A DNA stretch of 64,000 nt, taken from Mesorhizobium sp. Lineage in GTDB: Bacteria > Pseudomonadota > Alphaproteobacteria > Rhizobiales > Rhizobiaceae. Shown piece by piece: positions 1-9,966 of the stretch (its first letter is position 1; every line of letters begins with the position of its first letter). The position numbers and the translations under genes are program-made. The notes under the pieces are model-generated. The model was not told where the DNA came from. It did no database searches and saw nothing but the letters and a program-made list of their open reading frames with translations. The stretch covers positions 124,001 through 188,000 of the forward strand of contig SAQL01000004.1 of NCBI GenBank assembly GCA_004020645.1, read 5' to 3'.

Positions 1-2
1 GC

Positions 3-80
3 CACCCTGACGATCCCGTAAGCAAGATCCGCATCGGCGAAACCACGATTTCTAAGCTGATCGCTGTTAAGCACGGATGA
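3..80 (+). CDS. C-terminal end of an unidentified protein, cut by the window edge
   Basis: The frame from base 3 is open to a TGA at 78-80 and gives 25 residues ending in KLIAVKHG. The composition looks like normal coding sequence for this genome (charged and aliphatic residues, GC-rich third positions), whereas the two other frames close quickly. No family can be named from so short a piece, and most of the gene lies outside the window. It would run in the same direction as the next gene, 77 bases downstream. This is inferred from reading frame and composition only. Confidence 0.4.
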   Translation, partial: HPDDPVSKIRIGETTISKLIAVKHG

Positions 81-157
81 CAGGTCACCGCGAACGGGTA
101 AGTTGTATGCCAAACGAGAAAACAGGCTGTTCCAGGTTTCGACCAGGAAACGCACCG

Positions 158-730
158 ATGATCGCTCGCCTCCTGATTGCCGCAGGCGTTGTCTGCTTCG
201 CTCTGCCCGCGCTCGCCGATGGCGAGGTGCAGAAGCTGATCACGCCCGCCGACAAGGTGCGGCTCGACAAATATGACGAGACGCGCAAGGCAGCCCTTGA
301 CGAAGCCAGGGCTGGCGACGCCGCCGATGTCAAGCAGTTCGACGCCTTGCTGGCAAAGCCGGTGGTGTCGTTTTCCGACAAGGACCTGACCGGCAACTGG
401 CAGTGCCGTACCATCAAGGCCGGCGGGCTGAGCCCGCTCGTCATCTATGGCTGGTTCAAATGCAAGGTGACCGACGACGGTTCGGGCTGGACGCTGGAAA
501 AAATCACCGGTTCGCAGCGCACCAAGGGGCGTTTCTTCGACAACGGCGAAAAGCGCTCGATCTATCTCGGCTCCCTTTCTGTCAACGACGATCCTGCAAA
601 ACCCTATGGCAGCGGCCCGCAAAGCGATCAGGTCGGCTATGCCTTTCGCAACAGCGCCAACGAATGGCGCATCGAGTTCCCGGCGCCCTATTACGAATCG
701 AAGCTCGACATCCTTGAGCTCAGGCGCTGA
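158..730 (+). CDS. DUF4893 domain exported protein
   Basis: A protein of 190 residues starting with a clear Sec signal peptide (MIARLLIAAGVVCF..ALA, cleavage near residue 20), so it is probably periplasmic. The rest matches my memory of the DUF4893 family: a Lys/Asp-rich helical start (TPADKVRLDKYDETR), then a beta-rich part with GNWQCR, YGWFKCK and a YLGS..V segment. No catalytic residues are known for the family, so no function is assigned. I chose ATG 158 over an upstream ATG at 77 because it starts the signal peptide and has AGGAAA about 7 bases upstream. The longer form would put 27 polar residues before the signal sequence. Confidence 0.75.
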   Translation: MIARLLIAAGVVCFALPALADGEVQKLITPADKVRLDKYDETRKAALDEARAGDAADVKQFDALLAKPVVSFSDKDLTGNWQCRTIKAGGLSPLVIYGWFKCKVTDDGSGWTLEKITGSQRTKGRFFDNGEKRSIYLGSLSVNDDPAKPYGSGPQSDQVGYAFRNSANEWRIEFPAPYYESKLDILELRR

Positions 731-949
731 GCCCGCCCCTGACACCCAAGCCGATCATCAAGATTTACCCGGCGGTCTAGCATCCCACGCGCTAAGACTA
801 TGTCTTTAGGGGGCACCACGTCGCGGCCTGCTTTCGAAACAATGGTACCATCCGACGATCTGGTTCTATCTCCGGACCGCCGTAAAAACCGGCGTCTGTT
901 AACGAGCGCCGATTTACCGGATAGCGCCCCGGCGATAAGCTTGGCTCCC

Positions 950-1861
950 ATGAGCGAAATCGACCACCGCACCATCATCGCCAGTCTGTCGGCCGCGGAT
1001 CGTCGCGACCTCACCGCCAAACTGGACAGGCCCGGCATTGTCCGGCTGGCCGTTCACGGCGGGCTGGTTGTCGTGCTGGGCGTGCTGATCGCCGGCCGCA
1101 TTCCGTTCTGGCCGGTTCTCATGCTGCCGCAGGGAATCCTGATCGTCTTCTTCTTCACGCTGTTGCACGAGACCATCCACGAAACGGCATTCAGGACGCC
1201 GTGGCTCAATCGCGCCATCGCCACCGTGACCGGCTTCCTGATCCTGCTGCCGCCGGCATGGTTCCGCTATTTCCATTTCGCGCACCACCGCCACACGCAC
1301 GATCCGGACAATGATCCCGAACTGATGGCTCCGAAACCGGAGACCATAGCCCAGTACCTGCGCTATCTCTCCGGGATCCCCTATTGGAGCGGCATGGCGC
1401 GCGTGATCGTCGTCAACGCGGCCGGCCGCAACCGCGACGGCTTCGTGCCTGACAAGGCCCGCGACAAGGTGATTTCGGAAGCACGTTGGTTTCTGATCGC
1501 CTATGCGGTGCTGCTGGCGGCCTCCCTGGCCGTGCAGTCGGCGCTGCTGCTGTGGGTCTGGATTGTGCCGGTGCTCGTCGGCCAGCCGTTCTTGCGGGCC
1601 TATCTGTTGGCCGAGCACGCGCTCTGCCCGCATGTCGCCAATATGCTCGAAAACACCCGCACCACCTTTACCACGCGGCTGGTGCGCTTCGTGGCGTGGA
1701 ACATGCCCTACCACTGCGAGCACCATTCCTATCCGGCCGTTCCCTTTCACCGCCTGCCGCGTTTCCACCAGATTGTCGCCGAACATCTGCGCACGACCGA
1801 GCGAGGCTATGTCCGCTTCCACAGGAAGCTTGTCGGCAGCTTCGATCGTCGCGCCGGCTGA
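950..1861 (+). CDS. Membrane fatty acid desaturase family protein
   Basis: A protein of 303 residues with the three histidine boxes of membrane di-iron desaturases/hydroxylases: HETIHE, HFAHHRHTH and HCEHHSYP, set between hydrophobic segments (about residues 25-65 and 180-215). These boxes bind two iron ions for O2-dependent oxidation of acyl chains or related lipids, with the active site on the cytoplasmic face. The exact substrate cannot be read from the sequence. ATG 950 (MSEIDHR) fits the family length; the frame is open back to 800 but that extension is polar and atypical. It stands 237 bases ahead of the corrinoid operon, in the same direction, and may belong to that regulon. That link is inference. 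Confidence 0.85.
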   Translation: MSEIDHRTIIASLSAADRRDLTAKLDRPGIVRLAVHGGLVVVLGVLIAGRIPFWPVLMLPQGILIVFFFTLLHETIHETAFRTPWLNRAIATVTGFLILLPPAWFRYFHFAHHRHTHDPDNDPELMAPKPETIAQYLRYLSGIPYWSGMARVIVVNAAGRNRDGFVPDKARDKVISEARWFLIAYAVLLAASLAVQSALLLWVWIVPVLVGQPFLRAYLLAEHALCPHVANMLENTRTTFTTRLVRFVAWNMPYHCEHHSYPAVPFHRLPRFHQIVAEHLRTTERGYVRFHRKLVGSFDRRAG

Positions 1862-2098
1862 TCCATACCAAGCCAAATACCGAAAACTTTCATCTTTCCC
1901 TTGCGGCCTCCAATTGCGTCGCTTTTGAATGCGCGCGCGTCGTCCCATAACAAGCAGCCCAACAGCGCTTCCGGCAATGCTCGGAACCACTGCATCGGCC
2001 CGACGATCTCCGGAAAGCACGATGCAGCTGAGTCAAAGTGGTAGAGCGTCCTTTGTCCATCCGATTGGACGCACGGCCCTCTACGGGAGCAGGAATTC

Positions 2099-2401
2099 AT
2101 GGCCGATCTGATCGTCGTCTACTGGCGCGACATCCCCGCCCAGGTCATCGTCAAGAAGGGCCGGCAGAACGCCAAGCGCGAACTGCCGCTGCGCTTTACC
2201 GAGGCCATCGACATGTGCGCGATGCGCACCGGCGCCGGCGGCACCGACGACTACCTGGCCGAATGGCGCAAGGGCGACCCCGTACCGGTCAGCGACGATC
2301 TCGAAGCCGAAGCTGAAAAGGCCTTGCAGGGCCTCGACGCGAAATACGACCGCGAGCGGCTGGTCGCTCTGGTCAAGGCGGGCGGAAAAGAAGATGTCTG
2401 A
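2099..2401 (+). CDS. Small 'virulence factor' family protein (PF13769 type)
   Basis: A soluble protein of 100 residues. The start MADLIVVYWRDIPAQVIV, the segment KRELPLRFTEAIDMCAMR and the acidic C-terminus match the small alphaproteobacterial family labelled 'virulence factor' in databases; the label is historical and no biochemical role is established to my knowledge. The ATG follows GGGAGCAGG. The gene overlaps the next one (MetV-like) by 8 bases, so the two are translationally coupled. Position as first gene of a methyl-group oxidation operon suggests a partner or accessory protein of the MetVF reductase rather than a virulence role. That is inference from neighbourhood. Confidence 0.75.
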   Translation: MADLIVVYWRDIPAQVIVKKGRQNAKRELPLRFTEAIDMCAMRTGAGGTDDYLAEWRKGDPVPVSDDLEAEAEKALQGLDAKYDRERLVALVKAGGKEDV

Positions 2402-2989
2402 AACGACCCCGGCGATTACCCAGGCCACTCTGGTCAAGAAGGCAGCGCTGAAGTCCGACTACAAGCCGGCCGATGTGTCGCCGCAGCGGCGCGTGCAACG
2501 CTCGTTCGCGGTCAGGCTGTGGTCCGTGCGGCATTCGCGACTGCTCGAATGGTTCTACGCCAGGTTTGCCGACATGTTCCTGACTCTCCACCCGCTGTGG
2601 AAGGGCATCGGCTACAGCCGCGTCGAGGGGCCGGTCAAATTCGTCGAAAAACGCGTCAAGGGCTTCATGTTCGACTGCCGCATGTGCGGCCAGTGTATCC
2701 TTTCCTCTACCGGCATGTCGTGCCCGATGAATTGCCCCAAACAATTGCGCAACGGTCCTTGCGGCGGTGTGCGCGCCAATGGGAATTGTGAGGTCGAGCC
2801 TGATATGCCCTGCGTCTGGGTCAAGGCCTGGGAAGGCTCGCGCAACATGGTGCATGGCGACAAGATCCTCGACGTGCAGAAGCCGGTCGACCAGTCGCTG
2901 CGCGAAACCTCCGCATGGCTGCGGGTGACCGCAGAGGCGGCCGCCGCGCGCGAAGCCGCCCGCAATGCGGCGAACCCCGGGGCACCGGC

Positions 2990-2993
<4 letters not shown>
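2394..2993 (+). CDS. metV: MetV-like methylenetetrahydrofolate reductase C-terminal domain protein (zinc-ribbon/FeS type)
   Basis: A protein of 199 residues of the MTHFR_C (PF12225) kind. Its centre is a dense cysteine cluster: DCRMCGQCILS, then CPMNCPKQL, GPCGG and NCEV, followed by CVW. In acetogens and other anaerobes MetV pairs with MetF to form the two-subunit methylenetetrahydrofolate reductase, and the cysteines hold metal or an iron-sulfur centre. Here it sits directly before a MetF gene with an ATGA overlap (2990-2993), the same MetVF arrangement. The operon context suggests it runs in the oxidative direction, methyl-THF to methylene-THF. An Ala/Arg-rich tail after residue 170 looks disordered. 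Confidence 0.8.
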
Positions 2994-4081
<1,088 letters not shown>

Positions 4082-4122
4082 TGGCGCGGACGGTCACCAT
4101 TCGCTTGATCGAATTCAGAAAC

Positions 4123-4144
4123 GATATAAAGAAGTCTTTATATC
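4123..4144. promoter_or_regulatory. Perfect 22-bp palindrome, candidate operator (SahR/ArsR-like)
   Basis: The arms GATATAAAGA and TCTTTATATC are exact reverse complements around a 2-base centre, ending 16 bases before the ATG at 4161. This AT-rich block stands out in a GC-rich operon. The form resembles, as I recall it, operators of the ArsR-family methionine-cycle regulator SahR of Proteobacteria. That identification is inference; the symmetry is seen directly. Confidence 0.6.
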
Positions 4145-4160
4145 ACGAGGGAGAGACTTC

Positions 4161-5135
4161 ATGACCCGGACGATCGTCGCCTCGGCGACACGAGAAATCA
4201 TCATAGGCTTCGACCAGCCCTTCTGCGTGATCGGCGAGCGCATCAATCCGACCGGGCGCAAGAAGCTTGCTGCCGAGATGGTCGCAGGCAATTTCGACAC
4301 CGTCATCAGGGACGCGCTGGAACAGGCCTCATGCGGCGCAACCATGCTCGACGTCAATGCCGGCGTCACCGCCGTCGATCCCAACGCAACCGAACCGGCG
4401 TTGCTGGTGCAGACTCTTGAGATCGTACAGGGGCTGGTCGACCTGCCGCTGTCGATCGACAGTTCGGTGACCGCCGCGATCGAAGCGGCGCTCAAGGTCG
4501 CCAAGGGCCGGCCGCTGGTCAATTCCGTCACCGGCGAGGAAGAAAAGCTCGAAGCCATCCTGCCGTTGATCAAGAAATACAACGTTCCGGTCGTCGCCAT
4601 TTCCAACGACGAAACCGGCATTTCGATGGACCCGGACGTACGCTTCGCCGTCGCCAAGAAGATCGTCGAGCGCTGCGCCGATTTCGGCATTCCGGCGCAC
4701 GACGTGGTTGTCGACCCGCTGGTCATGCCGATCGGCGCGCTGGGCGACGCCGGCCGCCAGGTCTTTGCCCTCCTGCGCCGCCTGCGTGAAGAGCTCAAGG
4801 TCAACACCACCTGCGGCCTCTCCAACATCTCGTTCGGCCTGCCACATCGCCACGGCATCAACGCCGCCTTCATCCCGATGGTGATCGGCGCCGGCATGAC
4901 CTCGGCGATCATGAACCCGGTACGGCCGCAGGAGATGGAAGCGGTGCGCGGCGCCAATGTGCTGAACGGCACCGACGAGAACTGCACCAACTGGATCAGG
5001 ACCTACAAGGACTACAAGCCGGCCGAAGGCGGCCAGGCGATCGCGGCGCCGACGCAAGTCAATGCGCCGGGCGAAGGAAACGGCAATGGCGGCCGCCGGC
5101 GCGGCGGCCGTGAAGCCCGCATGGCCCGAGGATAA
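4161..5135 (+). CDS. Methyltetrahydrofolate:corrinoid methyltransferase (pterin-binding TIM barrel)
   Basis: A protein of 324 residues of the DHPS/MeTr pterin-binding family. Visible landmarks are FCVIGERINPTGRK (residues 21-34), MLDVNAG (62-68), LPLSIDSS (96-102), VNSVTGEEEK, VVVDPLVMPIG, CGLSNISFGLP and NPVRPQEME. The family moves a methyl group between methyl-Co(III) corrinoid protein and tetrahydrofolate. It fits the MtvA/MtgA/AcsE type, not MetH, since the homocysteine and B12 domains are absent. A Gly/Arg-rich tail (about residue 295 on) is low complexity and overlaps the next gene by 50 bases. The ATG has GGGAGAGA upstream and is preceded by a perfect palindrome. Its corrinoid protein partner is not in the window. 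Confidence 0.88.
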   Translation: MTRTIVASATREIIIGFDQPFCVIGERINPTGRKKLAAEMVAGNFDTVIRDALEQASCGATMLDVNAGVTAVDPNATEPALLVQTLEIVQGLVDLPLSIDSSVTAAIEAALKVAKGRPLVNSVTGEEEKLEAILPLIKKYNVPVVAISNDETGISMDPDVRFAVAKKIVERCADFGIPAHDVVVDPLVMPIGALGDAGRQVFALLRRLREELKVNTTCGLSNISFGLPHRHGINAAFIPMVIGAGMTSAIMNPVRPQEMEAVRGANVLNGTDENCTNWIRTYKDYKPAEGGQAIAAPTQVNAPGEGNGNGGRRRGGREARMARG

Positions 5136-7215
5136 GCGCGCAATCGTGAACTCTCCTGCCAACATCACCGATCCGCTCGTGCTGTTCATGCCGTCCGGCA
5201 AGCGCGGGCGGTTTCCGGTCGGCACGCCGGTGCTCGATGCCGCACGCCAGCTCGGCGTCTATGTCGAGAGCGTGTGCGGCGGACGCGCCACTTGCGGGCG
5301 CTGCCAGGTCGAGGTGCAGGAAGGCAATTTCGCCAAGCACAAGATTGTTTCCTCCAACGACCACATCTCGCCCAAGGGCGCCAAGGAAGAGCGCTACGAA
5401 CGCGTGCGCGGCCTTCCCGAACGCCGCCGCCTGTCCTGCTCGGCGCAGATCCTCGGCGATCTCGTCGTCGACGTACCGCAGGACACGGTCATCAACGCGC
5501 AGACAATCCGCAAGGACGCCGACACCAGGGTCATCGCCCGCGATTCGGCAATCCACATGTGCTATGTCGAGATCGAAGAGCCCGACATGCACAATCCATC
5601 AGGCGATCTCGATCGCCTGAAGATCGCGCTGATGAAGGACTGGGGGCTCAAGAGCCTCGATTTCGATTTCCATCTGCTGCCGCAGGTGCAAGGCATCTTG
5701 CGCAAGGGCAACTGGACCGCGACCGCCGCCATCCACAAGGATGCCGACAGCGAGACCGCGCGGGTCATCTCTTTGTGGCCCGGCCTCAAGAACGAGGCCT
5801 ACGGGCTTGCCTGCGACATCGGTTCGACCACCATCGCCATGCATCTGGTGTCGCTGTTGTCGGGCCGCGTCGCCGCCTCGTCGGGCACGTCGAACCCGCA
5901 GATCCGCTTCGGCGAGGATCTGATGAGCCGCGTTTCCTATGTGATGATGAACCCGGACGGCCGCGAGGGCATGACGGTCGCGGTGCGCGAGGCGATCTCT
6001 GGTCTCGTTGATAAGGTTTGCGCGGAGGGCAACGTCCAGCGCAACGACATCCTGGATTCCGTCTTCGTCGGCAATCCGATCATGCACCATCTCTTCCTCG
6101 GCATCGACCCGACCGAACTCGGCGGCGCGCCCTTCGCGCTGGCCGTCTCAGGTGCCGTGCACATCAAGGCGTCGGATATCGGGCTGAAGCTCAACCAGGG
6201 CGCCAGGCTCTACATGCTGCCTTGCATCGCCGGCCATGTCGGCGCCGACGCGGCGGCGGTGACACTGTCGGAAGGCCCGCACCGCCAGGACGAGATGATG
6301 CTGATCGTCGACGTCGGCACCAATGCCGAGATCGTGCTCGGCAATCGCCAGCGGGTCGTGGCGGCCTCCTCGCCCACCGGTCCGGCCTTCGAGGGCGCGG
6401 AAATCTCGGGCGGCCAGCGCGCTGCGCCCGGCGCCATCGAGCGCGTCCGCATCGATCCCGACACGCTGGAGCCGAAATACCGCGTCATCGGCTCGGAACT
6501 GTGGTCCGACGAACCCGGCTTCCTCGACAGCGTGCAGGCGACCGGCGTCACCGGTATCTGCGGCTCCGGCATCATCGAGGTGGTCGCCGAAATGTATCTG
6601 GCCGGCATCATCTCCGAGGACGGCGTCGTCGATGGCGGGCTTGCCGCCCGCTCGCCGCGGGTCACCGCGAATGGCCGCACCTTCTCTTACGTGCTGAAGG
6701 AGGGTGAGCCCAGGATCACCATCACCCAGACCGATGTGCGCGCCATCCAACTCGCCAAGGCGGCCCTCTACGCCGGCACCAAGCTGTTGATGGAAAAGCA
6801 GCATACCGATCACGTCGATCGCATCCACTTCGCCGGCGCCTTCGGCTCCTTCATCGATCCGAAATACGCCATGGTGCTGGGACTGATCCCCGACTGCGAT
6901 CTCGACAAGGTCTCGGCTGTCGGCAACGCCGCCGGGGCCGGCGCGCGCATGGCGCTCTTGAACCGCGGCTATCGCCGCGAGATCGAGGAAACGGTGAGCC
7001 GGATCGAGAAGATCGAGACCGCGCTGGAGTCGAGATTCCAGGAGCATTTCGTCTATGCCATGGCGCTGCCGAACAAGGTCGACCCGTTCCCGAAACTATC
7101 GGCGGCGGTGAAACTGCCACCGCGCAAGACCGTCAGCGAGGACGGCATTGCCGGCGATGCCGCCCCGCGGCGGCGTTCGCGCGAAGGCCACGCGGCACGG
7201 CGCGGCCGGGGGTAG
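5086..7215 (+). CDS. RACo-like corrinoid-protein activator (2Fe-2S ferredoxin domain plus ASKHA domain)
   Basis: A protein of 709 residues. Residues 30-125 form a plant-type ferredoxin domain with Cys64, Cys70, Cys73 and Cys118 (ESVCGGRATCGRC and RLSCSA). A linker is followed by an ASKHA ATPase fold with LACDIGSTTIAMHL, LIVDVGTNAEIVLG and IHFAGAFGSFI. This is the build of RACo/RamQ-type enzymes that use ATP to reduce inactive Co(II) corrinoid back to Co(I). Its presence implies a cobalamin-binding methyl carrier that suffers oxidation, which is expected in an aerobe. I chose ATG 5086 because GAAGGA lies 7 bases upstream; ATG 5062 is in frame but lacks this. The last 40 residues are Arg-rich. 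It ends the operon. Confidence 0.87.
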   Translation: MAAAGAAAVKPAWPEDKRAIVNSPANITDPLVLFMPSGKRGRFPVGTPVLDAARQLGVYVESVCGGRATCGRCQVEVQEGNFAKHKIVSSNDHISPKGAKEERYERVRGLPERRRLSCSAQILGDLVVDVPQDTVINAQTIRKDADTRVIARDSAIHMCYVEIEEPDMHNPSGDLDRLKIALMKDWGLKSLDFDFHLLPQVQGILRKGNWTATAAIHKDADSETARVISLWPGLKNEAYGLACDIGSTTIAMHLVSLLSGRVAASSGTSNPQIRFGEDLMSRVSYVMMNPDGREGMTVAVREAISGLVDKVCAEGNVQRNDILDSVFVGNPIMHHLFLGIDPTELGGAPFALAVSGAVHIKASDIGLKLNQGARLYMLPCIAGHVGADAAAVTLSEGPHRQDEMMLIVDVGTNAEIVLGNRQRVVAASSPTGPAFEGAEISGGQRAAPGAIERVRIDPDTLEPKYRVIGSELWSDEPGFLDSVQATGVTGICGSGIIEVVAEMYLAGIISEDGVVDGGLAARSPRVTANGRTFSYVLKEGEPRITITQTDVRAIQLAKAALYAGTKLLMEKQHTDHVDRIHFAGAFGSFIDPKYAMVLGLIPDCDLDKVSAVGNAAGAGARMALLNRGYRREIEETVSRIEKIETALESRFQEHFVYAMALPNKVDPFPKLSAAVKLPPRKTVSEDGIAGDAAPRRRSREGHAARRGRG

Positions 7216-7401
7216 CATCCCGCTGCTAAAAGCTGCACTCACCCTCATTCTCGTTTGCATGCAAATGTTTCCGGATCAGCCCAAACTGAAAACAAGGCGC
7301 TGTTTTCGTGAAATCCACCAGATACATGTGCGGCGCATTTAACCGGCATCGAACGGCAGGCAGTAACTTTCAGCCGCCGCAGCACTCCAAGGGAGATGAA
7401 G

Positions 7402-7587
7402 ATGTCGAAGTTCGAAAGCCTCGGCCGCTTTGGTGCGAGCATCAAGCACGCGCACAGCAGGAACAGGTCCGTCCGGGCCCTGAACAGCCTGCCACCCGAA
7501 ATTCAGAGGGACATCGGCTGGCCCGTGTCGCCCCGCCAAGACCCGCAGGTCACCTTCTCGGCCCTGCTTCTGGGTTCGGCGCGCTGA
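7402..7587 (+). CDS. DUF1127 small protein, first copy
   Basis: A protein of 61 residues. The core ALNSLPPEIQRDIGWP is the DUF1127 signature (short helix, then L-x-D-I-G-hydrophobic), here after a basic amphipathic N-terminus (GASIKHAHSRNRSVR). AAGGGAG at 7389-7395 is about 6 bases from ATG 7402 and only touches the in-frame ATG at 7396, which decides the start. DUF1127 proteins in alphaproteobacteria are often stress- or phosphate-linked, and some bind RNA; nothing in this sequence fixes a role. A 12-bp palindrome TTTGCATGCAAA lies at 7254-7265 in its upstream region. See the second copy at 9967. Confidence 0.72.
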   Translation: MSKFESLGRFGASIKHAHSRNRSVRALNSLPPEIQRDIGWPVSPRQDPQVTFSALLLGSAR

Positions 7588-7849
7588 TGACCTTCGCCGA
7601 CAAATGCAAGCTGCTGGCCAAGCGGCCGGAGCCGTCATCCGGCTCCGGCAGCAAGCGACCGTTGGCTGCGCGCTGCACTGCTGCCCGGCGCTAACCGTTA
7701 CGGCGAGCCACGCCCGATGCTGGCCTTGATTGCCAGCCAGATCACACCGCTGTGTTGAGACCGCGCAAATCTTGACATTCTGGGCGAAGGCACGATCTTC
7801 GATGGCGAGGGGTTCTCTTAGTCGGCTCAGCCGAAGTCCGTGTGTCCGC

Positions 7850-8833
7850 ATGCCCAGTATCAAAAGCCACGTCGTTTCCTTCGTGCTCAGGTATAGCCGC
7901 AAGAAAGCCTTCTCCAGCCCGGAAAACCTGCAGCGGTGGATTGCCTACGCGCGCAAGACGGAGAACCATCAGCCGCCCGCATCGCTGCAGTCGCGTTTCG
8001 AGATCGCGACGCGCAGCGTGGACGGCTTTCCCGTCTACGAGATCGCGCCAAAGACCGGCGAGCGAAAGCGTGTCCTCTACCTGCATGGCGGCGCCTACGT
8101 CTTTCAAATCACGTCCTATCACTGGGGACTGATCGCCGATATGGCCGACCGGTTGGGCTTCAGCATCACCGTGCCGATCTATCCCATTGCTCCCGAACAC
8201 GATTTCCACGCCATGTTCGGCATGGTCGGCAAGGTCTACCGCCAGATGCTCGACGAAACGGAAGCGCAGGACATCGTCTTCATGGGCGATTCCGCCGGCG
8301 GCAACATGGCCGTGGTGCTGACCATGATGGCCGCGAAAGCCGCCCTGCCCTTGCCGTCGCGCCATGTGCTGATTTCGCCCGGCCTCGATGTGTCGCTTGC
8401 CAACCCCGAAGTGTTCGAGGCGGAACGCTACGATCCGTGGCTGGGAATTCCTGGCGGGCTGGAGGCGGTCCGGCTCTACAGTGCCGGCATAGATCCCAGC
8501 GACTGGCGCATCAGCCCGCTTTACGGTGACCTCTCCGTGTTGCCGAAAACGCTGCTTCTGACCGGTTCGCGCGATATGCTGACCCCCGACAATCTGATCT
8601 TCGCGCAAAAGGCCCGCGCCGCCGGTGTCGAGATAGAGGTCGTCCACGAGGAAGGCATGTTCCACGTCTGGCCGCTGATCGACATGCCGGAAGCGCGGCG
8701 CGCGCGAGACAGCATCGTGGCGTTTTTAACCAGCGGAACCGAGAGCTATCACGCCAGGGCCGGCGAATTGTCGCTGCAAAGGACAGATCGCGGCGTCACC
8801 GCTCACAACCTGGCGACGCCGTTGAAGTCCTGA
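7850..8833 (+). CDS. Alpha/beta hydrolase fold-3 esterase
   Basis: A protein of 327 residues of the hormone-sensitive-lipase-like (bHSL) group. It carries the oxyanion motif LHGGAYVF, the nucleophile elbow GDSAGGN with its serine, an aspartate in SRDMLTPD and the catalytic histidine in GMFHVWP, in the expected order. It should hydrolyse short acyl or carboxyl esters in the cytoplasm; the natural substrate is unknown. No signal peptide is seen. ATG 7850 gives the usual family length; the frame extends back to 7730 but without family similarity. It ends one base from the end of the convergent LysR gene. Confidence 0.85.
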   Translation: MPSIKSHVVSFVLRYSRKKAFSSPENLQRWIAYARKTENHQPPASLQSRFEIATRSVDGFPVYEIAPKTGERKRVLYLHGGAYVFQITSYHWGLIADMADRLGFSITVPIYPIAPEHDFHAMFGMVGKVYRQMLDETEAQDIVFMGDSAGGNMAVVLTMMAAKAALPLPSRHVLISPGLDVSLANPEVFEAERYDPWLGIPGGLEAVRLYSAGIDPSDWRISPLYGDLSVLPKTLLLTGSRDMLTPDNLIFAQKARAAGVEIEVVHEEGMFHVWPLIDMPEARRARDSIVAFLTSGTESYHARAGELSLQRTDRGVTAHNLATPLKS

Positions 8834-8834
8834 A

Positions 8835-9734
8835 TCAAAATTTCCCGGTTTCCCTGAACACTTCGAAGGTCGCACGGATGTGGTCGGCGACCGCCTTCAC
8901 CGGCGCGCTGGCGTCCGGCGCCACGACCATGGCCAGATTGTAGGTGCCGATATCGGGCATGCCGTCCTTCGGGCAAAGCTCGACCATGTCGCTGCCGAGG
9001 AAAGATTTCGGCAGCGGCGCCACCGCGAGGTCGGACATGATTGCGGCGCGCTGGCCGGCCGTATGCGCGCTCATATAGGCGACGCGATAGTTGCGGCCCT
9101 CGCGGCCAAGCGCCTCGAGCGCCCCGGCCCGCCAGGCGCAGCCCTCTTCCCACAATGACACCGGCAGCGGCTCGCGCAGATGCGCGCAGCCGCCCTTGGC
9201 GCCGGCCCAGACGATCGGTTCGGTGAGCAGCACTTCGGCGCCGAGCGCGCTGGTCTTGTAGGAATTGGTGAGAAGCGTGATGTCGAGCGCCCGGTCGTCC
9301 ATGCGCCGGCGCAGATTGATGCTCTGGTCGATGGTCACGTCGACGGCGATCGAAGGATGCGACTGCGCAAAACGCTTCAGCACATGCGGCAGCACCCGCT
9401 CGCCATAATCATCCGGTGAGCCGAGCCGCACCACCCCGACGATATCGGGGATGATGAACTTCGATACCACCTCGCGGTTGATCGACAACAGCCGGCGGGC
9501 GTAGCCGAGCAGCATCTCGCCATCTGTGGTCAGCGTCACCGAGCGCGCGTCGCGCGCGAATACCGAGCGACCGAGAATGTCCTCCAGCTTTTTGATCTGC
9601 ATGGAAACAGCCGACGGCGTGCGGAAGACGGCATTGGCCGCGGTGGTGAAACTGCCGGTTTCGGCGATAGCCACGAAGGTGCGCAAGACGTCGAGATCGA
9701 GCAGCGGCAACGGATGATTGAGTGGGGCGTTCAT
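8835..9734 (-). CDS. LysR-family transcriptional regulator
   Basis: A protein of 299 residues. The N-terminal winged helix-turn-helix reads LDVLRTFVAIAETGSFTTAAN..RTPSAVSMQIKKLE (about residues 13-50), followed by a substrate-binding-type effector domain (90-290). The effector cannot be predicted. It runs divergently from the second DUF1127 gene with about 230 bases between the starts, the usual layout for a LysR protein controlling its divergent neighbour. The intergenic region has a CAAAC..GTTTG inverted pair (about 9761-9793) that could be a LysR box, though this is weak. Confidence 0.92.
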   Translation of the reverse strand: MNAPLNHPLPLLDLDVLRTFVAIAETGSFTTAANAVFRTPSAVSMQIKKLEDILGRSVFARDARSVTLTTDGEMLLGYARRLLSINREVVSKFIIPDIVGVVRLGSPDDYGERVLPHVLKRFAQSHPSIAVDVTIDQSINLRRRMDDRALDITLLTNSYKTSALGAEVLLTEPIVWAGAKGGCAHLREPLPVSLWEEGCAWRAGALEALGREGRNYRVAYMSAHTAGQRAAIMSDLAVAPLPKSFLGSDMVELCPKDGMPDIGTYNLAMVVAPDASAPVKAVADHIRATFEVFRETGKF

Positions 9735-9966
9735 CGGGATCCACCTTCAATTTTTCTGATGCAAACTATCATTCCATTTCGTTTGATTGAACATCACTTT
9801 GGTGGGATAGTCAACTCCATCGAAGGCAGGCGTATCGAAAGCGGCTTTGAAACGACCCCGACACGGATCTGCAATCGACACGAAATGAAGCTGAAACAAA
9901 CCTGATGTAGCGCTTCGTATGCGGAGCGACCGGCAAACTCCCGGTTCAACGTAAAGGAGAATGAAA

